The translations under genes were made by a program, and so were the position numbers. From assembly GCA_951394045.1 (NCBI GenBank), contig OX595998.1, positions 1,240,001-1,304,000 on the forward strand: DNA of 64,000 nt, written 5' to 3'. The notes under the pieces are model-generated. The model was not told the DNA's origin. It was given only the letters and a program-made list of their open reading frames with translations, and did not search any database. Source of the DNA: Nitzschia sp. DOCU1 (Eukaryota > Bacillariophyta > Bacillariophyceae > Bacillariales > Bacillariaceae). Within the stretch, counting starts at the first letter, position 1, and each line of letters begins with the position of its first letter. Positions 22,354 through 33,610 of this stretch are shown one piece after another.

Positions 22354-25300
22354 GTCGGATGAAAGAATGTGGGACCCCGGAGGCATGACCCAACAAGATG
22401 GTGAGGAGCCACCATCTGGACTTCGGAGGCCCTCTTATGGACTTTTGAGGCCTTCCGATGGACTTTTGACCTCCCATGATGAAGATCACTATGATGTGAA
22501 AGTTCCTCTTCAGCTCTACACCTTGATTGCCATGTCAGCTGAGGTAGTGGCGCATGAAGAGGGTTCATCCAGCACAAGCGGTGGAGAACAATCAAGAACT
22601 GACCTGGACTCTCATGCAAATATGCCTGTTCTTGGCCGGAATGCCTACGTTCTAGCGCATACTGGCAAGACAGCAGATGTGAGCCCGTTCAGCCCTGATT
22701 ACAAGCCGATGCAGATTCAAATTGTCGATGGTGCTATACTCTATGAATGCAAGTTCACGGGGCAGTCCTACATACTGATTGTGAGGAATGGTTTGTATGT
22801 TCCATCCATGAACGACAACCTACTGCCACCTTTCATTCTACAGGAGCAAGGCATCCAAGTCAATGATACTGCAAAGATACATGACCAGGATCCAACCGTG
22901 TCATCACATGCGATTGAGTTTCCGGGTTTTGACCTGAGAATTCCCCTATGTCTTTTTCATACTTCCTTTCGAGAAAGCCTACGTTGCGTGAGCTTGAAGA
23001 TTCAGAGGAGACTTATTTGTTGACCCCTGATCGGTTCAACCCACATGATCCGGCATATGCGATAAATGAAGCCAACATGGTCGATTGGCAAGGAAATATG
23101 ATTGAGAAAAGTGAGCGACAATTGGTCTTGCTGAGTGACATTGAGGAAGATGAGGCGATGGCATGTTCGTTCCAAGTCTCATCTGCTGAAGCTCAAGCTA
23201 CGTATGACAGAATATCGCAACATGAAATTGAAGAGGAATGGATCCAAGAGAAGCATTTCCAATCCATTCCGGGTGCGGCAGACCAAGTTTTGAGTGTACT
23301 ATGTTCCGTGTCACCTCTTCTGGATGATGTCACGTTGTACAATCGATTAGCTGCCAGGTCCAATATAGCTGACTTTTGCATGCGGATTGGCTCAACCGAT
23401 GCAAATACCAGCCTGTATCTTCAAGAGGAGGATACTGATGATTGTGATCCATGCACTTTTAGTGATGACTCCGGCTCTGAGTTGAACGAACGCTCTTTGT
23501 TTGACGGCCTTTATGATGGTGTTATCAAGGGTGAGATTGACTTTGATGAATTTGTTGCAAGTGCTGCTCATGCGAGGAAGCCTATGGGTGTCGATGCCTC
23601 CCACCTGTCAAAGGTCTGGAAGATAGACTTCAACACGGCAGAAAGGACCATCGAGGCCACTTTCCAGCTGAACACTCGCACCGAAAATGGAAATCTCTCT
23701 CGGAATTATGCTACCAATGACCGTATGCTACGTTATAGGCGTATCGATCAATGGTTCTTTATGGATACTTTCTTTGCGTCTAAGAAAGCATCAAAATCGT
23801 CCCGTGGAAACACATGCTGTCAGCTCTTTGTGTCTGACAAAGGATTTGTGTATGTAGTCCCGATGTCATCAAGGACCGAAGTAATGCAAGCTGTCAAGCA
23901 GTTCGCAAAGGAGGTTGGAGCCCCCGATGTGATCATCAGTGATGGGGCTTCAGAACAGAAGTCGAAAGATTTCAGGAAGTTTTTGGGAGATATCGGTACG
24001 ACCCTGCATTTACTAGAACAAGACACGCCGTGGTCAAATCGAGCCGAACTCTATATATGATTGCTCAAGGAGGCAGTAAGCAAAGATATGAAAAGCTCCA
24101 ACTGCCCCCTTGCTTTCTGGGATTATTGTGTGGAGCGGAGAGCGCCCATCCACAACCTTGTCTCAAAGGATACATTCAAGCTTCGTGGTACTACCCCCTA
24201 TGCCAATGTCATGGGTCAGGAGGGGGATATCTCAAACTTGTGCCAGTACGATTGGTATGACTGGTGTTGTTATCGAGATCAAGGACAAAAGTTCCCCTTC
24301 GCGCAGGAACGGCTTGGACGTGTCTTGGGTCCTTCGCGAGGGCAGGGTAACGAAATGTCGCAATGGATCTTGAAGTCGAATGGACAAGTTGTCGCCCGAC
24401 GATCCCATCGGCCTCTTCAGGCTGATGAAGTGCATTCAGAAGTGGAGAAAAAGAAACGAGAAGTCTTTGATTCACTTATCGAGAGGAGATGGGGCACATC
24501 GATAAATGGACCAAAGCCCCCAGATCCGAATGAAAATGGGGATGACGATGATGTCGACAGTGGTTTCGTTGAGTATGGTGACTTGCATGAGTCACCATGT
24601 CGCATCCCGGATATTGAGGAAGCTGTCGACATGAATGGTCGGAGTACCAACCTCCAGCCAGCCTACGATAGACTACTTAATGCTGAAGTGGCAATGCAAC
24701 TGGAACAGGGACACTCACTTGGAATGGTCAAACGAAGGGCAACTAATATCGATGGTGACACTGTCGGGCGATATGATGAAAACCCTTACCTGAACTCCAT
24801 GGTGTACGAGGTCGAGTTCCAAGATGGACAAATAAAGGAGTATGCTGCCAACATTATTGCTGAAAATATGCTCACTCAAGTCGACTCTGACGGATACTCT
24901 GTGACAATGGTCAAGGGCATCGTGGACTACAAGCGAGATGATGATGTTGCTGTGTCTAAGAAAGACATGTATATCATTACCCGCCGAGGTCAGAAGCGAA
25001 TGCGCAAGACAACCCAGGGATGGAAACTTCTAGTTCGTTGGGCGGATGAATCTGAGTCATGGATACCACTCAAGGACATGAAGGAGTCACACCCTGTGGG
25101 GACAGCGGAATTTGCCAGAGCACGTGACATTGCAGAGGAGCCAGCTTTTGCATGGTGGGTTCCTTTTACCCTAAGAAAGAGGGACGTCATACTTGCCAAG
25201 GTAAAGTCCAGAATCCGTAAGACCAATCGGAAGTATGGCATTGAGATTCCTACAAGTGTAGAGCACGCAATGAGTTTGGATCGCATGAATGGCGATACTA

Positions 25301-27040
25301 TGTGGCGTGATGCACTTGCCAAGGAAATGACGAATGTTGGGACTGCATTTGAGATCTTGCAGGAAGGTCGGAGTGCACCTCCAGGATGGAGGGCTGCCAC
25401 GGGCCATCTTATCTGGGATGTGAAGATGGACTTCACGCGAAAGGCTAGATGGGTCCTTGATGGCCATAAGACACCAGACCCTATGTACTCGACTTATGCT
25501 GGAGTCGTATCAAGGGAAAGTGTAAGGATCGCATTCACCTATGCTGCGTTGAATGGGCTTGACATCTGTGCAGCAGATATCAGGAATGCTTACCTGCAAG
25601 CACCATCATCAGCAAAGGACTATGTTATTTGTGGAGCAGAGTTTGGTCTTGAGAATGTTGGACGTGTCGCATTGATTCACCGTGCGCTCTATGGTGGAAA
25701 AAGTGCTGGCGCTGATTTCAGGAACCACCTCCGCTCGTGCATGCGACATCTTGGATTTGCATCGTGTCCGGCCGACCCAGATGTCTGGATGAGACCGGCT
25801 ATGAAAGCTGACGGTCACCAATACTATGAATATATCTTGCTGTATACTGACGACACACTATGTGTATCCCAGCATCCGGAAAAGTGTTTGCGTCAGGAGC
25901 TGGGAAGATATTTCGAATTGAAGGAGGAAAGCATAGGACCTCCTAAAATCTACCTTGGGGGACATGTACGAAAAGTTGTTTTGGAGAATGGCGTTGAATG
26001 CTGGGCCTTTAGTTCTTCTCAGTATGTGCAAGCTGCTGTGAAAAATGTTGAGGAATACTTGGCCGGACGGCATGCCATAAATGACATGAAGTACAAGCTG
26101 CCAGCAAAGGCCGAGACGCCAATGACCACGTCGTATCAACCTGAGCTGGATATCTCCCCGGAATTGGATGCGACTGAGTCTGCGTACTATCAGTCGCTGA
26201 TTGGGATCTTACGGTGGATAGTTGAGTTGGGACGCGTTGATATTTGTCTGGAATGCTCGCTGATGTCGTCCCATCTCGCGTTACCGAGAGAAGAACATTT
26301 GCACCAGGTATTGCATATCTTCGCCCACCTACGAAAGTACCACAACACTGAGATGGTGTATGATCCCACCATGCCAAACATTGACCATGAATCCTTTGAT
26401 CGCAGGGATTGGTCTACGAGTGAGTTCGGACATCTTGACGAAGGAGAGGAGCTTCCACCGAACATGCCAGAGCCCAGAGGTTTTTGGGTTTGTCCAGCGT
26501 GCAAAAGTGGATGCTGATCATGCTGCGGATACTACGTCTCGGCGTTCCAGAACTGGTTTTGTTGTGTATCTGAACAGTGCACTAATTTACTGGACGTCGA
26601 AGAAACAGACTAGTGTTGAATCCAGCAGTTTTGGATCTGAATTCGTTGCGATGAAACAGTTATGCGAGTATTTGAGGGGACTGAGGTACAAGTTGCGAAT
26701 GATGGGAATCCCTGTTCTTGGACCTGTGTACATCCAAGGGGACAACCAATCAGTATTGGCAAATACGACCGTCCCAGAGTCGACTCTCAAGAAGAAAAGT
26801 CAAAGTATATGTTACCACTTTGTGCGAGAGGGAGTTGCCCGCGATGAATGGCGAACCAGCTATGTCAACACGCATGAAAATGAAGCCGACCTGTTGACTA
26901 AGCTCTTGCCCACGGGTGACAAACGGCACAATTTTGTGAGAAGATTCTTGCACCACATCTATGGTATGATGGCGAGGAGCCTTCACTCGGAAATTGGAAG
27001 CCCTCCTACGGACTTTCGAGGCCTTCCGATGGACTTGTGA
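22265..27040 (+). pseudogene. Copia pol polyprotein (protease, integrase, RT, RNase H), broken
   Basis: Four pieces can be read. 22265-23023 holds the protease motif D-L-D-S-H-A near 22605. 22948-24060 holds the integrase core (F-M-D-T-F, then I-I-S-D-G, then N-R-A-E). 24061-26517 continues the same frame after a lone TGA at 24058 and holds the RT with Y-T-D-D in place of the usual Y-V-D-D, near 25845. 26360-27040 carries the end of RNase H (G-D-N-Q-S; E-A-D-L-L-T-K) after a shift near 26480. The TGA sits where Gly is expected just after the integrase catalytic Glu, so it looks like a point mutation. The element is probably not autonomous. Confidence 0.88.
22390..22475 (+). repeat. Copia internal repeat, copy 1 (gag-pol junction)
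   Basis: A roughly 80-bp segment just after the gag stop resembles 26966-27045 near the 3' end. Both contain GGTGAGGAGCC/GGCGAGGAGCC, then GAGGCCTTCCGATGGACTT. Both give similar short peptides on the minus strand (V-H-R-K-A-S-K-V). The role is unknown. Confidence 0.75.
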
Positions 27041-27045
27041 GCCTC
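26966..27045 (+). repeat. Copia internal repeat, copy 2 (end of pol)
   Basis: This is the partner of 22390-22475. It overlaps the last codons of pol and lies about 140 bp upstream of the 3' LTR. Confidence 0.75.
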
Positions 27046-27183
27046 GTAATGTTTGGTGCAAGTAAGTGAGGCAGGTGGACGACCACCACCTGGCGCCTTT
27101 TTTTCTTTTTTGATATGGGTTAGGCAAGTGGCGGATGGCGGACAAGTTGCTCATACTAGAGTGCATGAACTACTTGGCTAGAG

Positions 27184-27433
27184 TGTCTCATTGTGTGAAC
27201 ATTCTTAACCGTTAAAAAGGGCATATGACGGGCATATGATATCACCACGCCATGCCGGACGCCATACGGGCGGACAAAAAGCTGACGTGGCGGGGTGAAG
27301 TCATAGTCATCGTGAGACCAACACTTTCTGCCTGTGGATCAGCGCTGCGACCACCATGTGTTTGCAGGTTCTGCATATATTTGTTTATTACATGACATAG
27401 GTTACGTTTATATCAACAAGTAATATCGAAACA
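27184..27433 (+). repeat. 3' LTR of the copia element
   Basis: The 250-bp right LTR matches 20425-20672. The sequence just upstream is not clearly polypurine. Confidence 0.9.
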
Positions 27434-27490
27434 GCCAAAAGCAGAGTATCAACGAGCCTGCCGGGCATGGTATGCCGGGCGCGCCACCTA

Positions 27491-27575
27491 CGTTTTCCCC
27501 AACATCTAAAGTTGGGGAATCCACAATACCCAACATCATTATGTTCGTTGGGGAATCAACAATACGGAAAGTATT
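27491..27575. repeat. Dispersed palindromic repeat (CCCCAAC...GTTGGGG), copy 1
   Basis: The core reads TTTTCCCCAACATC, then TAAA, then GTTGGGGAATCC. The same sequence flanks both outer ends of the piggyBac pair (left flank 39945-39972, right flank from 54114) and recurs at 54160-54190 with TTAA in the centre. It therefore shows what the site looked like before the piggyBac pair inserted. Confidence 0.85.
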
Positions 27576-27844
27576 ACCTTCGTTACCTTCGCTACCATAA
27601 GAGCTTGTACTTTCGCTTGTTTGCACTTTCGTAATTCCGTACCTTCGTAGGGCCCATAACCGTTTTTTTTTAAATCCAAGTATTCCAGGGGTACGATTTC
27701 CATTTCTTCGCCAGCTTCCTTGGGACCCGGAAAAACCATAGGGTCCTGAAGCATCAAGAATCGTACCCCCTCCAACCGGACCGACATACCCCCCTGGAAT
27801 CATTCGACTGAGGGCGGCGGCGCCAATGACAATTCAAAAACACG

Positions 27845-28153
27845 GTGGTGCCAATGACAATGACAACACAAAAGACAGCCACACTACAACGATATTATTC
27901 AACAATGGCTACGACCAATGAAGATGATGACACTTCTGTTATCCAAGAAGATTCTGGTGAACCTGGAGTACCAAAAATTGCCGAAGAGATCTATTATATC
28001 AGTGTATGCTTCGATCCAAAGAAGTTTGCTTGCATGGCAATTGGGTTGTATGATGTTGATGATGACAAAACGTCACCCCTGATGGATGTTAACAACTGCA
28101 CTCCTTTTAAGGAACAACCCAAGAAGCATTTCAAACCAAGGAGTGCTGATTAG
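27845..28153 (+). other. ORF of 102 codons inside the Harbinger element, unknown
   Basis: The ORF is acidic at first, then carries the segment F-D-P-K-K-F-A-C-M-A-I-G-L-Y-D. Harbinger elements often have a second (Myb-like) gene, but no such domain is recognisable here. It may be a remnant or captured host DNA, or it may not be coding. Confidence 0.3.
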
Positions 28154-28556
28154 CGATGTCGTATGAACTTCCACCAGCAAGGAAGCATAACAAGAAGGCG
28201 ACTCGAGTTGAGGCAAGGATGGGCCCACTGTTTGCAGCACAATCATTCCGTCGATAGCGCATGAAAGGGGCTACCATCTTCACCAAAGAGCAGAAGTTTT
28301 CATAGGTCATCCGATAGGCACGCCAGAAGTAAACAGCACCACCAAGCAAATGATAGACATCGGCCACGGAACGGCGGAATCTTTTCACTTTCTTCTTTTG
28401 CCCAATTCTGAGGCGATTCGGTAGGCAATGGCGGCGGTGGCTCCTCTCGTCATCAAGGAGAGCCTCTAATGCCGCTGCATAACAAACAGCATGAGCGAAG
28501 GTAGTCTTCATCTGTTGGTTGTGAGGTGCGTTGTTATTATAACAGTTATCATACAT
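28131..28556 (-). pseudogene. Harbinger transposase, N-terminal fragment
   Basis: The 141-codon frame resembles the N-terminal region of DDE_Tnp_4/Harbinger nucleases, ending with the block G-P-I-L-A-S-T-R-V-A-F-L-L-C-F-L-A-G-G-S and Y-D-I-A. In this family that block precedes the catalytic domain. The DDE domain is missing. Six-base-scale context (Lys/Arg patch, then a predicted helix bundle) fits the DNA-binding half. Confidence 0.72.
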
Positions 28557-28712
28557 GTTTTGGGGTGCTGGGGGGGGGGTACGGAATTACGGTGGTACGA
28601 TTTGCGTTTGAGCGAAAGTACGACGGTGGCGGATTTCTGGCGGGAAATCCAAATTGTACGTATAAAATTACGAAATTATGAAAGTGCAAACAAGCGAAAG
28701 TACAAGCTCTAA

Positions 28713-29289
28713 GTACGAGTACCTGGTAAGACTGTACCGTGCTTCGGCAGGCTACGTCATGACGTGTCGTTGCCGTTTCGTAGCGAGCCAGCCGACGATC
28801 CCTCGAAGTGGGATCACAAAAATTTGTTCATCACATCACGAAACACATCAATACTCATCCATCGGCTTACCCATTTCCAACAATGGTTTTTGTAACTCCA
28901 TCCATAGAACAACTTTTTGTCTACTGCTTGACTCCTCTGAAGGTCAAGGCAAAAAAGATGGCTCCTACCTGATGAATGACAAAAATCGTCGCGAATTCAA
29001 GGAGAAACTGGGTCCGTGTCCCGAAGCATTTCGGGCATGTTATTCTGCATCAACCCAGTAGCTAATGCCTGCACCTTATTTACTTTGTGGGATCCGAGGG
29101 TAATTGATTCTTTATTGATGCCTTGCATACAGCAAGTTGGTGCAACAAGACATTGGATTGGCTTTACGCGGACAACAATGGAATGAGCAAGGAGGTTAAT
29201 CTACAGCTAGGAAATGCCGTGGGCAGTGCTACGTTGATTGGAGATGGTGGTATGTTCCAGTGAAGCGCATTCTAAAATAGCAGTCAATT
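28713..29289. other. Unassigned stretch between the Harbinger element and the MPP10 remnant
   Basis: A plus-strand frame (to 29061) has a basic C-terminal part, but no family is recognisable. By position it should be the 3' flank of the dead MPP10 gene. Confidence 0.4.
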
Positions 29290-29421
29290 CTATAGTCTGA
29301 GAGCGCTCGACTTGGATTTGGATTTCTTTTTCCGTTTGTCGTCGTCCTGCCCTTTTGCCTGTCCGTGTAGGGACTGCTGCGTCTCGGCGTGTAGTCATTG
29401 AAAGAAGGTACCACTGGAGCC
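29290..29421 (-). pseudogene. MPP10 pseudogene, C-terminal fragment
   Basis: On the minus strand, GSSGTFFQ (partly on the far side of the LINE) is followed by a TGA, then L-H-A-E-T-Q-Q-S and a Lys-rich tail ending S-S-A-L-R-L before TAG (29290-29292). MPP10 proteins end this way: an F-F-x-x-L-Q-x-x-x-Q helix, a Lys-rich run and a final hydrophobic-Lys/Arg-Leu. The LINE inserted directly in the codons for the Ser-Ser-Gly block. The internal TGA shows the copy is dead. Confidence 0.65.
29410..29421 (+). repeat. LINE target-site duplication, left copy
   Basis: ACCACTGGAGCC recurs at 33030-33041 on the other side of the LINE tail. Confidence 0.85.
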
Positions 29422-32400
29422 TCCGGCCCTCCGCACGGCAAGCAGAGCAGCTTAATCACATTGCCAACACTACTAACAATCACATTCTAATACTTCACAC
29501 ATGCTTCCTCTCATTACACAACAATAGATTGGTGAAGACGGGAACGAGAAAGGTGTAACTACTGAGGCAGTAGAGGGGTTACAATTTCTTGGCGTCCGGC
29601 GGTTTTATCGTTTGCTGCACCGTAGGCTTTGTACAGGAAGAACACGTAGCAGTTCACAAAATGGCGGAATTAATGGATGGCCCGACCACTCAACTCAAAA
29701 AGAAGAAAACGATCTGCTTTGGTATGTACAACGTCCAAAGCGGCAGAAATGGACGACTCAAACAGGCGCTCCGGGCGATGGGGCAGATGGGGATTGATTG
29801 GGGCCTCTTTACAGAGGCCAAGCTAACGGGAGGGGTTCACACGCGATATTCATCGGATTATCACGTGTTTGCAACAGTGGCTACCAACGCCAGCAAGGGG
29901 GGGGCTTGCCTTGTTCTTTCGGGAGACGGATGCTTTTCAAGTGGAGAGCCTCAAAGGACATGGACCCAATGTCCTCAGCTTTGAGCTGGTGGTTGCGGGC
30001 GTGCGGCACCCGGTGATAGGGGCGTACATTCCACCGTCGGATGTGGAGCTTCAGATGCTGGAATATCTTCTCCGTGCACTCGATGCTGTGCCAGTCGGGC
30101 TAGAACCGATTGTGCTTGGCGACCTGAATGCTGACTTTTTGTCCCCGAGGACGGAATGGGCGGCGAGCATCGTCACCGAGCTGACAGCACGAGGGCTCGT
30201 GGACACACTCAATTTTTTCAAGCGACGCAAGCGGGATGTTGCATGGACATGGCACCAACGGCGTGGGGGTTCCGAAAATAACGAAATTAGGTCACGCTGT
30301 GACTATATCTTGGGCACAGGGCGGGGTGGGTTCACAAAGGTGGCCATCCGCAACCCTCGGCTTTTTACCTCGGACCATCAGATGGTCATTGGCAAAATAG
30401 CCGCAGCCCCATTGGAAAGATGCAAGGAGTACATCAGAGGCCGGCGGCGCATCCCACTCCGGCCCCCGACACGGGGGCCACTGATGAAAGCAGATACTCT
30501 CTTCCAAGGAGTACTGGCACAGGTCCCCCGCAATGACCCCGTACAGACGAGGATCAGAGCGCCGTGGATTCACCAGGAAACTTGGGCCTTGGTCGATGAA
30601 CGGGCCTCCCTGCGCAGGGACCCCGTTTATGACCAACGGAAGTATCGGCAGTTGTCCAGACAAATCAAACGATCCCTACAGGCGGATCGGTGTCAGCGCA
30701 CCATCGATGCTGGCACGGAGATTAAGCGATTGCTCAATGCCAAAGAGCTCAAATCGGCGTGGGGAGCCCTTCAGGCTTGGTACAAACAAGCTGGGGACCG
30801 GGCTCTGAAGCCTTCGTGCCAAGATCTGGTCGCGCTCATGGCCGAACGGGAAGACCTGTATCGGCGCCGGGACCCCCCAGGGGAACCGATTCTGATCCAA
30901 CTGGCGGCACCATTTGCAATGTCAGATGACCCACCGTCAGAGTGGGAGATTGCCAAGGCGGTGGGATGGATGCCAAATGGCAAGTCCCCAGGACCGACCA
31001 AGATGAGGACGGAGCACCTGAAGAAATGGAGGGCCGAAGCATATCCGAGTGACGGACCAGGAGATAGGACTAATTGGGGTCCCCTGGTAGACCTCGTTCA
31101 ACACGTGCATGCCACGGGAAAAGTCCCGGCAGCACTGTCAAATGGGATCTGCGTTCTCCTAGCGAAACCGGATCGTGGGGTACGTGGACTTGGACTTCTG
31201 GAGGTTGTCTGGAAGATCCTTCGCATAAATGCTGCTATCGAGTGGCATGACTGCATTCACGGCTTCAGAGCCAAGCGTGGCACCGGTACCGCCATCATAG
31301 AAGCGAAGCTCTTCCAGCAGCTCGCCGCAATCGAACAAGTCCCAGTCTTCGAGATCTTCTTGGATCTCAAGAAGGCCTATGACTCCGTGGATCGTGGCAG
31401 AACCCTGGAAATCCTTGAGGCTTATGGAGTAGGACCGAACACGATTCGGCTGCTCCGTAACTCCTGGGATCAGCAACGCCTCACAGCAAGACAGTGTGAC
31501 TACTACAGCGAGCCCTTCGGGGCCACCCGTGGGCTCACACAAGGGGACCCATTGTCCCCCACTATTTTCAATATTATCGTGGACGCTATCATGCGGGCGT
31601 GGCTGGCGGGCCTCGGGAGTGATGGAGCTGGAACAACGGCGGGTTTCGGCTTCCAAGTGGATGCCAGGATTGCGTGTTTTTACGCGGATGACGGTATGAT
31701 CAGATCTCGGGACGCAGTTTGGTTGCAGACCGCTATGGAGCGGCTGGCCGATCTGTTTGATCGAATTGGATTGCAAACGAATACCTCTAAGACCGAGGCA
31801 ATGACGTGCCTACCCTCCACAATTCGGGGCCAAATGTCCGCCACGGCGTACAAGCGGAACCGGGGAGTGGAGGGAGCAGACACGTACCGTGAGCGCCAAC
31901 GCCGACGCGTTGAGTGCCCAGTATGTGGCGCGGGACTTGCCTCTAGCTCACTTCCTCACCACCTCAGGAAGCTGCATGGAAGGCTTGCCCTGAACATTGG
32001 CATGACGGTTCAAGGCACTGTGGAAAGTGCAGACTACCGGGTGAGTTTCCCGAAAAGCGTGCCACGGTGTAACTGCCCCGTGCCAGGCTGCTCGGGCACC
32101 GCTCCGACAAGAGACGGTTTGAGACGACATTTCTGCCACCGGCGTCCCGAGGCCACCATTTGCATTCTCAAAGAGGGGCCCAGCCCTCTCCGAAAATGCG
32201 ATCGGTGCGGGATGCACATTTCGCCGCACGTGCTTCGAGGAGGACACCAAGCCACATTGCTCTGACAACGTGGTGCGGACCGCCTCCGCCAGCGTACGGC
32301 AGCAGAAGCTAGCCGCAGATCAAACAAAGTAGCTTTCGAGATCTACGGCAAAGCACTGCCCAAGGTCGACACCTTCAAGTATCTCGGCCGGCCACTCACG

Positions 32401-33030
32401 TCCAATGATGACGACTGGCCCGCCCTGTACAGAAATCTGAACCGCGCTAGGAGTAAGTGGGGGATGATCCGCCGCATGCTAACATGCGACTGCTGCGCCT
32501 CGGATATCAGGCATGTTCTACAAGGCCATTGTGCAATTGGTTCTTCTTTATGGGTGTGAGACTTGGACCATCACTAAGACGATGGTGACAACTCTGCAGG
32601 GTTTTCACAACCGGGTGGCGCGTCGGATCTCTGGCCGCCTCCCTGTACTTCAACGAGACGGTACCTGGGAATACCCTAGTGCAGCAGAGGCTCGAGAAAT
32701 AGCAGGGCTATTTCCCATCGAGCATTACCTGGCTGTGTGCCAACGAAGTTTTGTCGACAAAGTGGCAACCTGCCCCATCCGGCAATTGTGTGGGAATGCG
32801 GAGCGCCAAACGAGCTTGGCCGCCAGTAGGCTGTACTGGTGGAAGCAGCAAACCCTGGAACCCTAGGAGCGCTCGGGCAGTTGCTGCCTCCAGTCCATTT
32901 GAAGCAACCGTGAAGTATTATAGTACGTAATTAGTAGACTACCCTAGGTGGCTGAGAGCCTCTGCCCGGGATTGGTATCCTATGGTGGGCATGCTCGAAG
33001 CCACTGGAGGGAGTTAAACAACAACAACAA
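29422..33030 (+). mobile_element. Non-LTR retrotransposon (LINE) with AP endonuclease, RT and zinc fingers
   Basis: The element of about 3.6 kb is bounded by a 12-bp duplication (ACCACTGGAGCC) and ends in an (AAC)n tail at about 33016-33030, typical of target-primed reverse transcription. It interrupts the 3' coding part of an MPP10 gene copy. The GC content of its coding part is higher than that of the neighbouring host DNA. Confidence 0.92.
29661..32866 (+). pseudogene. LINE polyprotein: AP endonuclease, reverse transcriptase, C2H2 fingers (broken)
   Basis: The likely ATG is at 29661. The endonuclease starts Y-N-V-Q-S and T-E-A-K, shifts frame at a run of eight G (29897-29904), and continues with G-D-L-N-A-D near 30120 and S-D-H near 30372. 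The RT has motif A F-L-D-L-K-K-A-Y-D (31360), motif B G-L-T-Q-G-D-P-L-S-P (31535) and the catalytic Y-A-D-D (31680). Three zinc fingers of C2H2/CCHC type follow (31915-32260). A TGA at 32263-32265 replaces what should be a Cys of the third finger. The frame then stays open to about 32490, shifts again, and ends at 32866 with the usual LINE C-terminal block (L-L-Y-G-C-E-T-W). At least three lesions make it inactive. Confidence 0.88.
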
Positions 33031-33041
33031 CCACTGGAGCC
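33016..33041 (+). repeat. LINE (AAC)n tail and right target duplication
   Basis: The tail ACAACAACAACAA runs directly into the duplicated CCACTGGAGCC. Confidence 0.85.
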
Positions 33042-33162
33042 ATATCAATATCAATTTTAAATCTTATTTACATGGTGCGCTATAGTGCTCAGCCACGGGA
33101 GAGCAATTTGGGCTAGCACACTCCGACCCTGTTTGATTCTTGCAATCCCTACATCGACGTAG
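33042..33162 (-). pseudogene. MPP10 pseudogene, middle fragment between LINE and gypsy insertions
   Basis: These 121 bases are host DNA left between two insertions. If both elements are removed, the piece links the KMREE block (38740 region) to the FFQ block (29400 region). The resulting spacing is about 60 codons, as expected in MPP10. The segment itself is too degenerate to align by eye. Confidence 0.5.
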
Positions 33163-33573
33163 TGCAGTACACTAGAATATCCCTCTAGATCTAACAAGTA
33201 GTTAGAGTAATGAGTACACACAATGGCCTACGTGTAGTACCTACATACCTTAGATACATACCTGGCTGACGTTGACTTGGTCGAACGTCTGTGGACGCAT
33301 GGACGGACGGGCAAGGCCGGCGCGGCTGATGAGCAATGACAATGACAACGGCGGCGAGCCGTCGACGTCTACTACTGGACTAGAACTTCCAACGGTATCT
33401 AGCTACGGACCTTGAAGAGATTCGAGAAGCTAGATCGGTGGGAGTTGTATCCAACGCATGCAGGATGCGTTGAGGAAAGACCCTGGTGGTCTAGGAGCGA
33501 TAGAATCAGCAATAACTTAGATCTCACAATTATTTCCACTACAACTTTTTCATCGTACTTTCAGCGTAGTGCA
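33163..33573 (+). repeat. 5' LTR of gypsy 1
   Basis: This 411-bp sequence matches 38261-38677 and ends in TAGTGCA. Confidence 0.93.
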
Positions 33574-33574
33574 C

Positions 33575-33586
33575 AGTGTTAACACT
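33575..33586. other. Perfect 12-bp palindrome one base after the LTR (gypsy 1)
   Basis: AGTGTTAACACT occupies the position where a tRNA primer site would start. It recurs identically in gypsy 2 and in altered form in gypsy 3. No TGG-initiated primer site is next to the LTR. Confidence 0.8.
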
Positions 33587-33610
33587 CCACGTTACACGCG
33601 TGAGCTAAAG

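Larger units (their letters stand above)
20425..27433 (+). mobile_element. Ty1/copia LTR retrotransposon, full length but mutated
   Basis: Two LTRs (20425-20672 and 27184-27433) bound gag, protease, integrase, reverse transcriptase and RNase H in copia order. The LTRs begin TGTCTC and end AACA. They differ by a 2-bp indel and a few substitutions, so the insertion is fairly recent. A primer-site-like TTATCAGACCC lies just after the left LTR and resembles the initiator-Met half-tRNA sites of copia elements. No target duplication is visible; instead the seven bases GCTAGAG precede both LTRs. Confidence 0.92.
27601..28709 (-). mobile_element. PIF/Harbinger DNA transposon, internally deleted
   Basis: Inverted termini of 36 bp with one mismatch (27601-27636 and 28674-28709, beginning GAGCTTGTACTTTCGC) are flanked on both sides by TAA (27598-27600 and 28710-28712). 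The three-base TWA duplication is diagnostic of PIF/Harbinger. At 1.1 kb it contains only the first part of a transposase on the minus strand, so it would need a partner's enzyme to move. Confidence 0.9.

Noticed and set aside
21930..22619. 229-codon minus-strand ORF across the copia gag-pol junction
   Set aside because: Antisense to gag; length is explained by gag codon bias. Its peptide similarity to the ORF at 26750-27166 comes from the internal DNA repeat.
20425..27433. Target-site duplication of the copia element
   Set aside because: The five bases before 20425 (TAGAG) and after 27433 (GCCAA) differ; the GCTAGAG shared before both LTRs is not a flanking duplication.
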